Shown: positions 52,684 to 62,740, numbered from the stretch's first letter. The stretch: DNA of 64,000 nucleotides from an uncultured Alistipes sp. (GCA_910583985.1 CAJTYA010000010.1:37712-101711); one strand, 5' to 3'. Numbers and translations are program-made. Notes: generated by a model from the letters alone, not told the origin.

Positions 52684-54141
52684 TCATTCCGCTGCGGGCC
52701 AAACGATGTTGCCGCACGGTCTGTCGAGGTGCATTCCGCCGGGTTCGAAAACGAAAGGTCCTCCGGAGAAGGGTCCGGCGGCCCCTTTCGAGAGGGTCCT
52801 CCTGCCGGCCATGTCGTCCAGGGCCCGACGCAGCACGAACTCGTCGGGATCGCCCAGCTCGCGCATCTGGTCCTGATTGCGGTCGTCGTCGGCCTCGATG
52901 TCGGGAGCGAAGCCGGAGGCGTAATCCGACCGGCGGTCGCGGTTGAATACCCGGATCGTGATGGGATGCAGGCTCAGTCTATGGGCTTCGGACCGGATTT
53001 CGTGCGACCCCACGTTTTTGCCCTCGGTCCGCACGCCGACCGTCTTGACGTCGATGTAGGGCCGGAGCGCATTGACGACCAGCTCGCTGGCCGAAGCCGT
53101 CCACGCTCCCGTCAGCACATAAAGCCGAGGGAGGTTCAGGTTCAGCGCGGAGACCTCGTCCGAGGCGAGGAACCGTGTCACGGGTTCGCCGAGCTTCGCG
53201 CTCATGTCGTCGTTGTAGCGGTAGATGCAGAACACGTCGTTCAACGCCCCGGCCTCGACGATCATGCTGCAGAGCAACTGACAGCAAGAAATGTACCCGC
53301 CGCCGTTGTACCGCAGATCGAGCACCAACTCGTCAATTCCCCGTCGTTTGAATTCGCCGAAGACGGCCTTGAGTTCCCGGTCATAAGCGTCGTCGCGGGA
53401 CGAGGCGCCGCCGGGTCCCATGTCGAACGCGTGATAGGCCAGATAACCGACCCTGCGTCCGCCCTCCTCAATGACGGTATGGGCGAAAACCGGCGAAATG
53501 TCCATCGGTTTCGCCGCGGCGAGGCGGACCGTCCTCTCGTCGGTGACGACGTATTTCTGCACTCCGGCCGCCGACTCCGCGGCCATCCGCTGGACGAGGA
53601 ACGACACGGCGCCGCCGTTTTCGAGCCGGAAGGATTGTCCCGTTCCGATCGGCTGCCCGTCGATCCTGCGGATCCAGTCGCCCCGGCGGATGCCCGCATC
53701 GGCGGCCGGCGAGCCCGGCACGACGTACATCACGCGGGCCACGTAATACTGCGCTCCGCCCTCGGTATAGTAATAGAGCTTGTATTCGATGCCGTAGGTC
53801 GTCTCCTTGCCGGAGAGCGCCTTCGAACCGGAGGTCCTTTCCATGTAGGAATAGAAGTAGTCCCTCCCGTCGGTATGCTTGCCGTCGTTGTCGGCCGGAG
53901 AGTCGGAAAGCAGTCCCTCGAAGAACTTTTCGCACGAGAGGCCGTAATCCGGATCGAGCGATTTGACATGCTCGTTATAGAGGTATTGCTCGGCCATGAC
54001 GGAATAGATCCAGCGGTTGGCCGCCCCGTCGCCCGCTCCCGAAGGATCGGGCGCGGAATCTTCGGCCGGGCCTTTGGCACAGCCGGCGAGCGCGAGTCCC
54101 AGCCACGCGAGAAACAACAGACGTCGTTCGATGTTTTTCAT
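52684..54141 (-). CDS. S41-family peptidase, predicted lipoprotein
   Basis: Tail-specific (C-terminal processing) protease of the cell envelope. 485 residues: lipoprotein signal MKNIERRLLFLAWLGLALAGC, an N-terminal S41 domain, a PDZ domain (PGSPAADAGIRRGDWIRRID), and the catalytic core with LDLRYNGGGYIS and the nucleophile serine in GAWTASASELVVNAL. ATG 54141 gives the signal peptide. Bacteroidetes S41 lipoproteins of this size are common; the substrate is unknown. Confidence 0.9.
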   Translation of the reverse strand: MKNIERRLLFLAWLGLALAGCAKGPAEDSAPDPSGAGDGAANRWIYSVMAEQYLYNEHVKSLDPDYGLSCEKFFEGLLSDSPADNDGKHTDGRDYFYSYMERTSGSKALSGKETTYGIEYKLYYYTEGGAQYYVARVMYVVPGSPAADAGIRRGDWIRRIDGQPIGTGQSFRLENGGAVSFLVQRMAAESAAGVQKYVVTDERTVRLAAAKPMDISPVFAHTVIEEGGRRVGYLAYHAFDMGPGGASSRDDAYDRELKAVFGEFKRRGIDELVLDLRYNGGGYISCCQLLCSMIVEAGALNDVFCIYRYNDDMSAKLGEPVTRFLASDEVSALNLNLPRLYVLTGAWTASASELVVNALRPYIDVKTVGVRTEGKNVGSHEIRSEAHRLSLHPITIRVFNRDRRSDYASGFAPDIEADDDRNQDQMRELGDPDEFVLRRALDDMAGRRTLSKGAAGPFSGGPFVFEPGGMHLDRPCGNIVWPAAE

Positions 54142-54224
54142 ACGATCACACGATATTCGGTTCGGCGCCGCTTGCAGGAAACGCTTCCGGCTGCGGCGCA
54201 TACAAAGATAGGAATTTTATCGGA

Positions 54225-54872
54225 TCATTCCTTCGCCCGCTGCTTCCCGTAATAGCGGCACCACTCGCTCAGTCCGCATTCGCCGCATTTGGGCTTGCGG
54301 GCCAGACAGACGTACCGGCCGTGCAGGATGAGCCAATGATGGGCGATGGGCAGCCGTTCGGGCGGGATGCGGGCCGTGAGCTGCTGTTCGGTCTGCAACG
54401 GGGTTTTGGCCCCGGTCGAAAGCCCCAACCGGTCCGAAACGCGGAAAACGTGCGTATCGACGGGCATCACGGCCTTGTTGAAGACGACGATGCCGATCAC
54501 GTTGGCCGTCTTGCGGCCCACGCCGGGCAGGCTTTGCAGGCTGTCGATGTCCGAAGGCACCACCCCGCCGAAATCGGAGACGAGCTTCCGGGCCATGCCC
54601 GCGAGGTTCCGCGCCTTGTTGTTCGGATAGGAGATGCTTTTGATGTAGGGATAGATCTCTTCGGGCGAGGCGGCCGCCATGTCCTGCGGCGTCGGGAAAC
54701 GCTCGAACAGGGCCGGCGTGGTCATGTTCACCCGCTTGTCGGTGCACTGGGCCGAAAGAATCACGGCCACGAGCAGTTCGTAAGGATTGCGGTAGCGGAG
54801 CTCGCTTTCGGCCACGGGCATATTCGTCTCGAACCATTCGAGAATCCGCCGGTAACGTTCGTCTGTACGCAT
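54225..54872 (-). CDS. nth: Endonuclease III
   Basis: Bifunctional DNA glycosylase/AP lyase for oxidised pyrimidines. 215 residues with the helix-hairpin-helix LPGVGRKTANVIG (catalytic lysine), catalytic aspartate in PVDTHVFRVSDR, and the C-terminal [4Fe-4S] pattern C-x6-C-x2-C-x5-C (CLARKPKCGECGLSEWC). Single gene. Confidence 0.97.
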   Translation of the reverse strand: MRTDERYRRILEWFETNMPVAESELRYRNPYELLVAVILSAQCTDKRVNMTTPALFERFPTPQDMAAASPEEIYPYIKSISYPNNKARNLAGMARKLVSDFGGVVPSDIDSLQSLPGVGRKTANVIGIVVFNKAVMPVDTHVFRVSDRLGLSTGAKTPLQTEQQLTARIPPERLPIAHHWLILHGRYVCLARKPKCGECGLSEWCRYYGKQRAKE

Positions 54873-55092
54873 ACGATTCGTTTTTTATCGTTCAACGAAT
54901 GACCGGGTCCGAAGGTTACGGACTCCGGTATTTTATCGGGTCGCCCCGCAGGGTTTCTTTTCTCCTTTTTCCCGCCGGGAAATCGTCCGGCCGCCGCCGT
55001 TTCCTTCCGGGGAAGCAGCTTCCCGACGACGGACGCACCCTCCGCCGGCGAAGGCGAAACGGCATCGGACGGGCGGCTGCGGGCCGCCCCGA

Positions 55093-55782
55093 TCATAAAA
55101 CCTTTTCCAGCAGCGGCACCAGCACGGCCGTGGCCACGCCCATCAGGCCGATGGCCAGTCCGCTGATGGCGCCCTCGACGGCGCCTAATTCCATGGCCCG
55201 CGCCGTGCCCATCGCATGGGCCGCGGCCCCCATGGCCAGTCCCCGCGCGATGCGGCTCTCCACGCCCACCTTGCGTAGTACCCACGGACCGACGATCCCG
55301 CCGAAAACCCCTACGGCGATCACGACGACGGAGGTCAGCGCCGGAATGCCGCCCGAAGCCTCGGAGAGCGACAGCGCGATGGCCGTCGTCACCGATTTGG
55401 GTTCGAGCGAGGCGACCACGGCGGGTTCTGCACCCATCCAGCGGGCGATGAGCACGACGCTCACGATACCCACGGCGCTGCCGACGAGGATCGACACGAC
55501 GATCGAAATCACGTTGCCCCGGATGTTGTGGATCTGGTCGTGGAGCACATAGCCGAGCGCCACGACGGAGAGGCCCAGCAGGAAGTCGATGGGCTGCGTC
55601 TGCCGCATGTAGTGGTCGTACTCGATGCCCGTCAGGCGGACGAAGGCGATCAGCACGGCCATCGACACGAGGATGGGATGCAGCAACGCCCAGCCGGTCC
55701 TGCGCCGGAGCCACACGGCGCCGAGGTAGACGCCCACGGTGAGCGTCAGCAGAAAAATCTGCGATTCGAGTATCTCATTCAT
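55093..55782 (-). CDS. lrgB: LrgB-family membrane protein
   Basis: A 229-residue polytopic protein, partner of LrgA/CidA. These holin-like pairs have been linked to murein hydrolase control and, more recently, to metabolite transport. Conserved regions are LEPKSVTTAIALSLSE and AHAMGTARAMELG. ATG 55782 overlaps the lrgA stop (ATGA), so the two are translationally coupled. Confidence 0.93.
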   Translation of the reverse strand: MNEILESQIFLLTLTVGVYLGAVWLRRRTGWALLHPILVSMAVLIAFVRLTGIEYDHYMRQTQPIDFLLGLSVVALGYVLHDQIHNIRGNVISIVVSILVGSAVGIVSVVLIARWMGAEPAVVASLEPKSVTTAIALSLSEASGGIPALTSVVVIAVGVFGGIVGPWVLRKVGVESRIARGLAMGAAAHAMGTARAMELGAVEGAISGLAIGLMGVATAVLVPLLEKVL

Positions 55783-56132
55783 CGCCGCTCTCCCTTTCCC
55801 CGCCGCGATTCGAGCCGCTGTTCGACGAGCCCCACGACGGCGATCACCAGCACCGTGCTCACTATCGACGCCACGATGATGGCCGTCATGTAGCGGCTCA
55901 CCACCGAATAGGACGTCACGAGCCCCACAGCCACCGGCACGAAAAACAACATCATGTTGTCGATCAGAAACGCCGACGCCCTTTTCACCTGTCCGGGCCG
56001 GACCCACCCCAGCGACAGGGCCGCGAAGAGCAGGATCATTCCCGCCACGCTGCCCGGAATGAAATGGCCCGTCAGCGCCGAAACCGCGCATCCGAGCAGG
56101 TAGAAAAACAACAACACGAACAGGCCGTACAT
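55779..56132 (-). CDS. lrgA: LrgA/CidA-family holin-like protein
   Basis: A 117-residue protein with four membrane helices and the family core HFIPGSVAGMILLFAALS, then FLIDNMMLFFVPVAVGL. It starts 23 bases downstream of the UvrD-like helicase stop. Confidence 0.92.
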   Translation of the reverse strand: MYGLFVLLFFYLLGCAVSALTGHFIPGSVAGMILLFAALSLGWVRPGQVKRASAFLIDNMMLFFVPVAVGLVTSYSVVSRYMTAIIVASIVSTVLVIAVVGLVEQRLESRRGKGERR

Positions 56133-56155
56133 CTTTTCTCCTCGATACAGTTATA

Positions 56156-58648
56156 CTATCGTAAAACGGTCAGTTTGGCGAAACGCTTGAGCAGTGTCTT
56201 GCGACCGGCTCCGGCGAATTCGACCGTGACCTTCACATCGCCGGACCACTCCTCGACCTCCGTGACGGTTCCCGTGCCGAACTTGGGATGCTGCACCTTC
56301 ATGCCCGGAGCGAAATCGCCGGCAAACGCAGCGGAGGGCACCTGCGGCGCGGCAGCCTGTGCGGCACCGTCCTGCACAGGACGACTACCCGCGCTGCGGA
56401 AACGTCCCGCGGGCACGGCCGGCTCCACGGCACGCTGCTCGCGAACGGGATAAGACGCACGCACGGAACCGGAACCGGCGCTCCGTCCGGCATAGCCGCC
56501 GCGGGCGGCATCCTGTCCCCGGCTCGCAGAACGGGCTCCGTCCGGCACCCGGCCTCGAACCGGACCGTCGCCGTACCGTCGTGCGGAACCGCCCGCACCG
56601 AAACGTTCCCGCAAAGGGCGGGACTCCTCCCCGGAAGTCTCGTCCGGAGTGCCCAGATCGAAATCGACGTCGAGATAAGCCGGGTCGATTTCGGCGAGGA
56701 AACGGCTGGGACGACCGAAGGTCATTTCGCCCCATTTGAAACGGGATTCGGCGAACGAGAGCACGGCACCGCGTTTGGCACGGGTCAGCGCCACGTAGAA
56801 CAGACGGCGTTCCTCCTCCAGCCCCTCTTCGGAAGTCAGGCTCATCATGCCGGGGAAAAGGTTCTCTTCGAGCCCCGCCACGTAGACGTATTCGAACTCC
56901 AGCCCTTTGGCCCCGTGCACCGTCATCAGCGTCACGCGGTTGCGGTCCTCCGGCTTTTCGTTGTCCATGTCGGTCAGCAGCGAAATGTTCTGCATCCACT
57001 CGTCGAGCGAAACCGGAGCCTGCGGCGCCCCGTCTCCCGATTCGGTGGCGGCCTGCCGCTGTTCTTCGGTATAGGAGCGGATGGAGTTGAGCAATTCTTC
57101 GATGTTTTCGAGCGCACTGACGGCTTCGGGCGTCTGCTGCATCTTGAACGTGCCGATCAGGCCCGACCGCGTGGCGATCTCCAGCCCCAGATCGTAGGCC
57201 TCGGCCGTAGCGCGCATGGCGGAGAGCTCGCCGATCATCGCGGCGAAATCGGTCACCTTCTTGCCGGCGGCGCCCCGGAGCTCCATCTCTTCGGACGAAA
57301 GCGTGCCCACCGCTTCCCAGAGACTCAGCCCGCGGGCGGCGGCCGAAGCGGCGATGCGGGCGATGGTCACGTCGCCGATGCCGCGCGAAGGGGTGTTGAC
57401 GACGCGGCGGAACGCCTCGTCGTCCTTGGGATTCACCACCAGACGGACATAGCCCAGCAGGTCCTTGATCTCCTTGCGCTGGTAGAACGAGACGCCGCCG
57501 TAAATTTTGTAAGGAATGTTGCGCAGCCGCAGCGACTCTTCGAGCGCCCGCGACTGGGCGTTGGTCCGGTAGAGGACAGCCACCTCGCTGTACGGCACGT
57601 CGTTGTTGCGGACCGTGGCGTAGATATCGCCGGCGATGAGCGAGGCCTCCTCCTTGTCGGTATAGGCCTTGATGACGCGTATCTTCTCGCCGACCTCGGC
57701 CGAGGAGAACGACTTTTTGGGAATCTGCCGCCGGTTCTTGGCGATGATGCTGTTGGCCGCATTGACGATCGTCTGCGTCGAGCGGTAGTTCTGTTCGAGC
57801 TTGAAGACCTTGGCCGTCGGGAAATCGTTCTGGAAGCGCAGGATGTTCTCGATCTTCGCCCCGCGGAACGAATAGATGCTCTGCGCGTCGTCGCCTACGA
57901 CGCAGACGTTCGAATGGGTCTCGGCCAGCCGGCGGACGATGACGTACTGCGCGTAGTTGGTATCTTGGTACTCGTCGACGAGAATGTAGCGGAACTGGGC
58001 CTGATAGCGGGCCAGCACATCGGGATGGTCGCGGAACAGGATGTTGATGTTGAGCAGCAGATCGTCGAAATCCATCGCCCCGTTCTCGCGGCACTTGCGG
58101 GCATAGAGTTTGTAGATGTCGAGGAACTGCGGGCGTCGGCGCTCGCGGTCCTCGGCCTGCAACGAGCTGTTGGCCTCGTAGGCCTGCGGCGTGACGAGGT
58201 TGTTCTTGGCCAGCGAAATGCGGGCGGCCATGTCGCCCGGCTTGTACGTGTCGTCGCTCAGGTTCAGCTCGCGGATGACGGCCTTGACCAGATTCTTGGC
58301 GTCGGACGAATCGTAGATCGTATAGGACGAGGGGTATCCGAGCCGGTCGGCCTCGGCGCGCAGGATGCGGGCGAACACGGAGTGGAAGGTTCCCATCCAC
58401 AGGTGGCGCGTCATGGCGGGCGAGAGCAACTGCCCGATACGCTCCCGCATCTCGCGGGCCGCCTTGTTGGTGAAGGTCAGCGCCAGCACGTTGCTGGCAG
58501 GCACGCCCTGTTCGAGCATGTAGGCGATTCGGCAGGTCAGCACGCGGGTTTTTCCCGAACCGGCTCCCGCCACGATAAGCGACGGGGCCTGATAGTTGAC
58601 AACGGCTTCACGCTGAACGTCGTTCAGCTTCCGGATGTAGTCGGACAC
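56156..58648 (-). CDS. UvrD/PcrA-type ATP-dependent DNA helicase
   Basis: Superfamily 1A 3'-to-5' helicase for repair. About 830 residues from GTG 58648 (SDYIRKLNDVQREAVV). Walker A is VAGAGSGKTRVL; DEYQDTN, GDDAQSIYSFRGA, LEQNYRST, LMTVHGAKGLEF and FYVALTRAK mark the other motifs. Between about 650 and 775 is a long arginine/glycine/alanine-rich disordered linker, then a Tudor-like C-terminal domain (VQHPKFGTGTVTEVEEW) that in PcrA binds RNA polymerase. The start is supported by a -7 element at 58674-58681; the frame extends further upstream without homology. Confidence 0.92.
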   Translation of the reverse strand: MSDYIRKLNDVQREAVVNYQAPSLIVAGAGSGKTRVLTCRIAYMLEQGVPASNVLALTFTNKAAREMRERIGQLLSPAMTRHLWMGTFHSVFARILRAEADRLGYPSSYTIYDSSDAKNLVKAVIRELNLSDDTYKPGDMAARISLAKNNLVTPQAYEANSSLQAEDRERRRPQFLDIYKLYARKCRENGAMDFDDLLLNINILFRDHPDVLARYQAQFRYILVDEYQDTNYAQYVIVRRLAETHSNVCVVGDDAQSIYSFRGAKIENILRFQNDFPTAKVFKLEQNYRSTQTIVNAANSIIAKNRRQIPKKSFSSAEVGEKIRVIKAYTDKEEASLIAGDIYATVRNNDVPYSEVAVLYRTNAQSRALEESLRLRNIPYKIYGGVSFYQRKEIKDLLGYVRLVVNPKDDEAFRRVVNTPSRGIGDVTIARIAASAAARGLSLWEAVGTLSSEEMELRGAAGKKVTDFAAMIGELSAMRATAEAYDLGLEIATRSGLIGTFKMQQTPEAVSALENIEELLNSIRSYTEEQRQAATESGDGAPQAPVSLDEWMQNISLLTDMDNEKPEDRNRVTLMTVHGAKGLEFEYVYVAGLEENLFPGMMSLTSEEGLEEERRLFYVALTRAKRGAVLSFAESRFKWGEMTFGRPSRFLAEIDPAYLDVDFDLGTPDETSGEESRPLRERFGAGGSARRYGDGPVRGRVPDGARSASRGQDAARGGYAGRSAGSGSVRASYPVREQRAVEPAVPAGRFRSAGSRPVQDGAAQAAAPQVPSAAFAGDFAPGMKVQHPKFGTGTVTEVEEWSGDVKVTVEFAGAGRKTLLKRFAKLTVLR

Positions 58649-58673
58649 GTTTTTCGGCTTTGGTTCTACGGGG

Positions 58674-58681
58674 CAAAGGTA
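58674..58681 (-). promoter_or_regulatory. -7 element for the UvrD-like gene
   Basis: TACCTTTG on the minus strand, exact TAnnTTTG; predicted transcription start about 20 bases before GTG 58648. No clear -33 TTG. Confidence 0.5.
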
Positions 58682-58833
58682 GCGAATTGAATCCACAATC
58701 CGTCCCCGGAGAAGCCGGGCGGGAGAAGTTTTCCGACGGAGATTTTCCCCGCGGCGGGCGGCGGGAAGATTTCCGGGCGGGCAGAAGGGCAGGAAAATTC
58801 GTATCTTCCCCGGACAATTTGAAAATTTTGCAA

Positions 58834-58841
58834 TAAATTTG
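58834..58841 (+). promoter_or_regulatory. -7 element for the moxR-bat operon
   Basis: TAAATTTG, exact TAnnTTTG, about 62 bases before the moxR ATG; the -33 region is not clear. Confidence 0.5.
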
Positions 58842-58902
58842 CGAATCGCCCGTTCGACATTGGACGGACGCAATGCGAACGCACCATTCGAAACTACGGA
58901 AT

Positions 58903-59901
58903 ATGAGTGAAGCTATCAACATCAAGGAACTCAACGAGCGCATCGAACGCGAAAGCGTCTTCGTCGATACGCTCGGCATGGAAATGGGCAAGGTGATCGT
59001 CGGCCAGCGGCATCTGGTGGACACGCTGCTCATCGGCCTGCTCTCCAACGGGCACATCCTGCTCGAAGGCGTGCCGGGGTTAGCCAAGACACTGGCCATC
59101 ACGACGCTGGCGCAGGCCGTGGACGCCCGTTTCAGCCGCATACAGTTCACCCCCGACCTGCTGCCGGCCGACCTGCTGGGAACCCTCATATACAGCCAGA
59201 AGACGGAGGATTTCTCGGTCCGCAAGGGTCCGATCTTCGCCAACTTCGTGCTGGCGGACGAAATCAACCGCTCGCCGGCCAAAGTGCAGAGCGCCCTGCT
59301 CGAAGCCATGCAGGAGCGGCAGGTCACCATCGGCGATGCGACCTACCCGCTGCCCGAACCGTTCCTCGTGCTGGCCACGCAGAACCCGCTGGAGCAGGAG
59401 GGTACCTATCCGCTGCCCGAAGCGCAGGTGGACCGTTTCATGCTCAAAGCCCGCATCACCTACCCCAAACGGCAGGAGGAACGCGACATCATGCGCATGA
59501 ACCTCGCCGGGGAAGGCATGCCCCGGCCCAACCGGGTGATCGCGCCCGAAGACATCGTCAAGGCCAGAGGCGTCGTGAGCGACGTGTACATGGATGAAAA
59601 GATCGAGAAATACATCGTGGACATCATCTTCGCCACGCGCGAACCCTCGGAATACAAGTTGCAGAACCTCGTTCCGCTCATCGCCTACGGAGGATCGCCG
59701 AGGGCGAGCATCTCGCTGGCCAAGGCGGCCAAAAGCTATGCGTTCATCAAACGCCGCGGATACGTCATTCCCGAAGACGTGCGGGCCGTCTGCCACGACG
59801 TGCTGCGCCACCGCATCGGGCTGACCTACGAGGCCGAAGCCGAAAACGTCACGACGGAAGAGATCGTCACCGAAATCCTCAACCACGTCGAAGTGCCCTA
59901 A
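58903..59901 (+). CDS. moxR: MoxR-family AAA+ ATPase
   Basis: AAA+ ATPase thought to act as a chaperone for the VWA proteins encoded downstream. 332 residues; Walker A GVPGLAKT at 56-63, Walker B FVLADEINRSPAK, sensor region VLATQNPLEQEGTYPLPEAQ and VDRFMLK. First gene of the aerotolerance (bat) operon. Confidence 0.95.
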   Translation: MSEAINIKELNERIERESVFVDTLGMEMGKVIVGQRHLVDTLLIGLLSNGHILLEGVPGLAKTLAITTLAQAVDARFSRIQFTPDLLPADLLGTLIYSQKTEDFSVRKGPIFANFVLADEINRSPAKVQSALLEAMQERQVTIGDATYPLPEPFLVLATQNPLEQEGTYPLPEAQVDRFMLKARITYPKRQEERDIMRMNLAGEGMPRPNRVIAPEDIVKARGVVSDVYMDEKIEKYIVDIIFATREPSEYKLQNLVPLIAYGGSPRASISLAKAAKSYAFIKRRGYVIPEDVRAVCHDVLRHRIGLTYEAEAENVTTEEIVTEILNHVEVP

Positions 59902-59994
59902 GCCCTCCTCCGGCGACGGCTCCGGCGGCGGCTCCGGAAATTCTTCGGGACCGAGCAGACGCACGGAGACCGCCCGGCGACAATCTTCTGACAC

Positions 59995-60876
59995 ATGGAA
60001 AACAGCAGCGACATTCTCAAACAGGTACGCCGCATCGAGATCAAGACGCGGGGGCTGAGCGACGACATCTTCGCGGGCAAATACCACAGCGCCTTCAAAG
60101 GGAGGGGCATGGCCTTCAGCGAAGTGCGCGAATACCGCATGGGCGACGACGTGCGCGACATCGACTGGAACGTGACTGCCCGCAGCCGCAAGCCCCACAT
60201 CAAGGTCTACGAGGAAGAGCGGGAGCTGACGATGATGCTGTTGGTGGACGTCAGCGGATCGAGGATGTTCGGCACGACGGAAAAGCTCAAGAAGAACACG
60301 ATCACCGAAATCGCGGCGGTGCTGGCCTTCTCGGCGGCCCAGAACAACGACAAGGTGGGGTGCATCTTCTTCAGCGACCGCATCGAGCGTTTCATTCCGC
60401 CCAAGAAGGGCCGTTCGCACGTGCTGACGATCATCAAGGAGCTCATCGGCCTGAAACCCGAAAGCCGGGGCACCGACATCGGCGAGGGGCTGCGCTTCCT
60501 GACCAACGTGCTCAAGAAACGCTCGACGGCTTTCGTGCTGTCGGACTTCATGGACACGCAGCAGGGCAAGGCGCGGTTCGAGGAGGCGATGAAGATCGCC
60601 TCCGGCAAACACGATCTGGTGGGCATCCGCGTCTGGGACCGCCGGGAAGCCGAAATGCCCGACGTGGGCATCGTCGAGCTGCGCGACGCCGAGACGGGAG
60701 AGAAAGTCTGGACCGACACCTCCTCGCGCCGGGTCCGGGCCCATTACGCCGAGGAGTGGAAACGAAACGACGAGCTGATCGAACGGACGCTCCTGCGCAG
60801 CCGCGTGGACAACGTCAAGATCGCCACGGGCGAGGATTACGTCTCGTCGCTGATGCAACTGTTCAAACGCAGATAG
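59995..60876 (+). CDS. DUF58 domain protein (VWA-like)
   Basis: A 293-residue cytoplasmic protein that regularly follows moxR. The DUF58 hallmark FSEVREYRMGDDVRDIDW (41-58) precedes a von Willebrand-like fold with a metal-site motif DVSGS at 85-89. Probably a MoxR client. It starts 93 bases after moxR. Confidence 0.93.
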   Translation: MENSSDILKQVRRIEIKTRGLSDDIFAGKYHSAFKGRGMAFSEVREYRMGDDVRDIDWNVTARSRKPHIKVYEEERELTMMLLVDVSGSRMFGTTEKLKKNTITEIAAVLAFSAAQNNDKVGCIFFSDRIERFIPPKKGRSHVLTIIKELIGLKPESRGTDIGEGLRFLTNVLKKRSTAFVLSDFMDTQQGKARFEEAMKIASGKHDLVGIRVWDRREAEMPDVGIVELRDAETGEKVWTDTSSRRVRAHYAEEWKRNDELIERTLLRSRVDNVKIATGEDYVSSLMQLFKRR

Positions 60877-60923
60877 GCCGCAGGGGCCGGAGACGGCGCT
60901 GCGGATGGACCGATACGAATCGC

Positions 60924-61934
60924 ATGGTACACGCAAAAACAATCATACTCGCCGCGCTGCTGCTCGCGGCATCCGCTGCGGGCCTCCGGGCCCAGAAGGC
61001 CGAAAGGCCGGTCGTGGAGGCCTCGCTGTCGGCCGACTCGGTGCTCATCGGCGACCGGTTCCGGCTCAGCGTGCGCATCACCAAGGACCGGATGGAGACG
61101 ATCGGGTTTCCGACGTTCGACCGCGGCATGCTGAGCACGTCGGGCGAAATCGAAATCGTCGCCGAGGGCGACGTCGATACGCTCGGAACCGAAGGCAGGC
61201 AAGTGACTATCGCCAAGGAATACACGCTCGCCGCCTTCGACGAGGGCGACTACCGCATGGGGAGATTCCCGGTGCTGTACCTCGACAAGAACATCGTCGA
61301 CACGCTCTGGTCGAAAGACTCGATGCGCATCCTCGTCCGCACGCTCGCCGTCGACACGGTGAAGCAGACGATCCACGACATCAAGCCGCCCATGGCCGCG
61401 CCGGTACGGTTCGGCGAGTTCGGAGGGTATCTGCTCTGGAGCCTGCTGGCCGTGGCCGCGCTCGTGCCGCTCGCCCTGCTGCTCTACCGCCGATACCGCC
61501 GCCGGACCGGGAAGCGGCGCAGCGACGTTCCGGACGAACCGCCCCACGTGACGGCCATCCGGCAGCTCGAAAAGCTCCACGACCAGAAGCTCTGGCAGAG
61601 CGGCAAACAAAAGCTCTACTACACGCGCATCACCGACATCCTGCGCGAATACATCGGCGAGCGCTACCGCATCAACGCGCCGGAACTGACCTCGCGCGAA
61701 ATTCTCGACGCGGCGCAAGGGACCGGCATGGCGGAACGGCCGATGAAGCGGCTGCGGGACATCCTGCTCACGGCCGACTACGTCAAATTCGCCAAACACA
61801 TCCCGGCGGCCGAGGAGAACGAGAACGCCTATACGGACGCCTACTATTTCGTCGAGGAGACCAAAGAAACGGAACAGGAGCGGCCCGCCGCACCGGAAAC
61901 GGCGCCGGTCCCGATGGAGGAGGGAAAACGATGA
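60924..61934 (+). CDS. Membrane-anchored protein of the bat operon (BatD/DUF4381-like)
   Basis: A 336-residue protein: signal peptide (ending GLRAQ), a beta-rich extracytoplasmic domain (about 25-150; VVEASLSADSVLIGDRFRLS), one membrane helix (about 172-192), and a cytoplasmic helical tail (about 210-310; SGKQKLYYTRITDILREYI) resembling the DUF4381 type. It is shorter than classic BatD. Its stop overlaps the next start (ATGA). Its placement between DUF58 and the TPR gene is typical of Bacteroidales operons of this type. Confidence 0.75.
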   Translation: MVHAKTIILAALLLAASAAGLRAQKAERPVVEASLSADSVLIGDRFRLSVRITKDRMETIGFPTFDRGMLSTSGEIEIVAEGDVDTLGTEGRQVTIAKEYTLAAFDEGDYRMGRFPVLYLDKNIVDTLWSKDSMRILVRTLAVDTVKQTIHDIKPPMAAPVRFGEFGGYLLWSLLAVAALVPLALLLYRRYRRRTGKRRSDVPDEPPHVTAIRQLEKLHDQKLWQSGKQKLYYTRITDILREYIGERYRINAPELTSREILDAAQGTGMAERPMKRLRDILLTADYVKFAKHIPAAEENENAYTDAYYFVEETKETEQERPAAPETAPVPMEEGKR

Positions 61935-62740
61935 AACGCATTCTTACGACCGTCTGTCTGCTGGGGGCCGTCTGCGGCACGGCAGCAGCTCAGAAATACC
62001 CCGAACGACGGCACATCCGTTCGGGCAACGGGCAATACGAAAAGGGCGACTACACCGGAGCGGAAGTCTCTTACCTGCGCGCATTGGAGAAGACGCCGGA
62101 TTCCTACGAAAGCGCCTTCAACCTCGCCGACGCGCTGTACAAGCAGAAACGCTACGACGAGGCGGCCGAAATCTGCGGAAGGCTCGCCGCCGACTCGCTG
62201 CACGGCCAGCACGCCGCACGGGCATGGTTCAACCGGGGCAACGCCCTGTTCCAGCAACGCAAGCTGGAAGAGGCGCTCGAAGCCTACAAAAACTCGATGC
62301 GGCTCGACCCGGACGACATGGAGGCCAAGTTCAACTACGCCTACACGAAGAAACTGCTCGAAAAGGAGAAGGACGATCCGAACCGCGATCAGGACAAGAA
62401 TCAAGATAAAAACGAGAACAAAGACCAGAACGAGGATCGGAACGGGAACGACAAAAACCCGAACGACGACCGGCAGCAGCCCAACGGAGACAACGGAGAG
62501 AACGACAAGAAGAACGACGACGAAAACAAGGACGAAAACAAGGACGACCGGCAGCCCGGCGACAACCGCCCCGACGACGCCCCCGACGGAGAGGGCCAGC
62601 AACCCCCGCAGCCACAGGGCATGAACCGCGAGGAGGCGGAACGGATGCTGGACGCCATCCAGAGCAGCGAAAACGACACGAAGAAAAAAGTGGACGGCCG
62701 CAAGGCCCGCGCCGTCGGCCGGTCCGGGAAAAACTGGTAG
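61931..62740 (+). CDS. batC: BatC-like TPR protein
   Basis: A 269-residue exported protein (signal peptide ending GTAAAQ). Three TPR-type repeats span about 30-140 (GQYEKGDYTGAEVSYLRALE, YESAFNLADALYKQKRYDEA, ARAWFNRGNALFQQRKLEEA). Then comes an extreme Asp/Asn/Lys/Glu-rich low-complexity segment (about 145-220) and a C-terminal GMNREEAERMLDAIQSSEND motif shared by BatC proteins. Here it precedes batA rather than following batB. Confidence 0.85.
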   Translation: MKRILTTVCLLGAVCGTAAAQKYPERRHIRSGNGQYEKGDYTGAEVSYLRALEKTPDSYESAFNLADALYKQKRYDEAAEICGRLAADSLHGQHAARAWFNRGNALFQQRKLEEALEAYKNSMRLDPDDMEAKFNYAYTKKLLEKEKDDPNRDQDKNQDKNENKDQNEDRNGNDKNPNDDRQQPNGDNGENDKKNDDENKDENKDDRQPGDNRPDDAPDGEGQQPPQPQGMNREEAERMLDAIQSSENDTKKKVDGRKARAVGRSGKNW

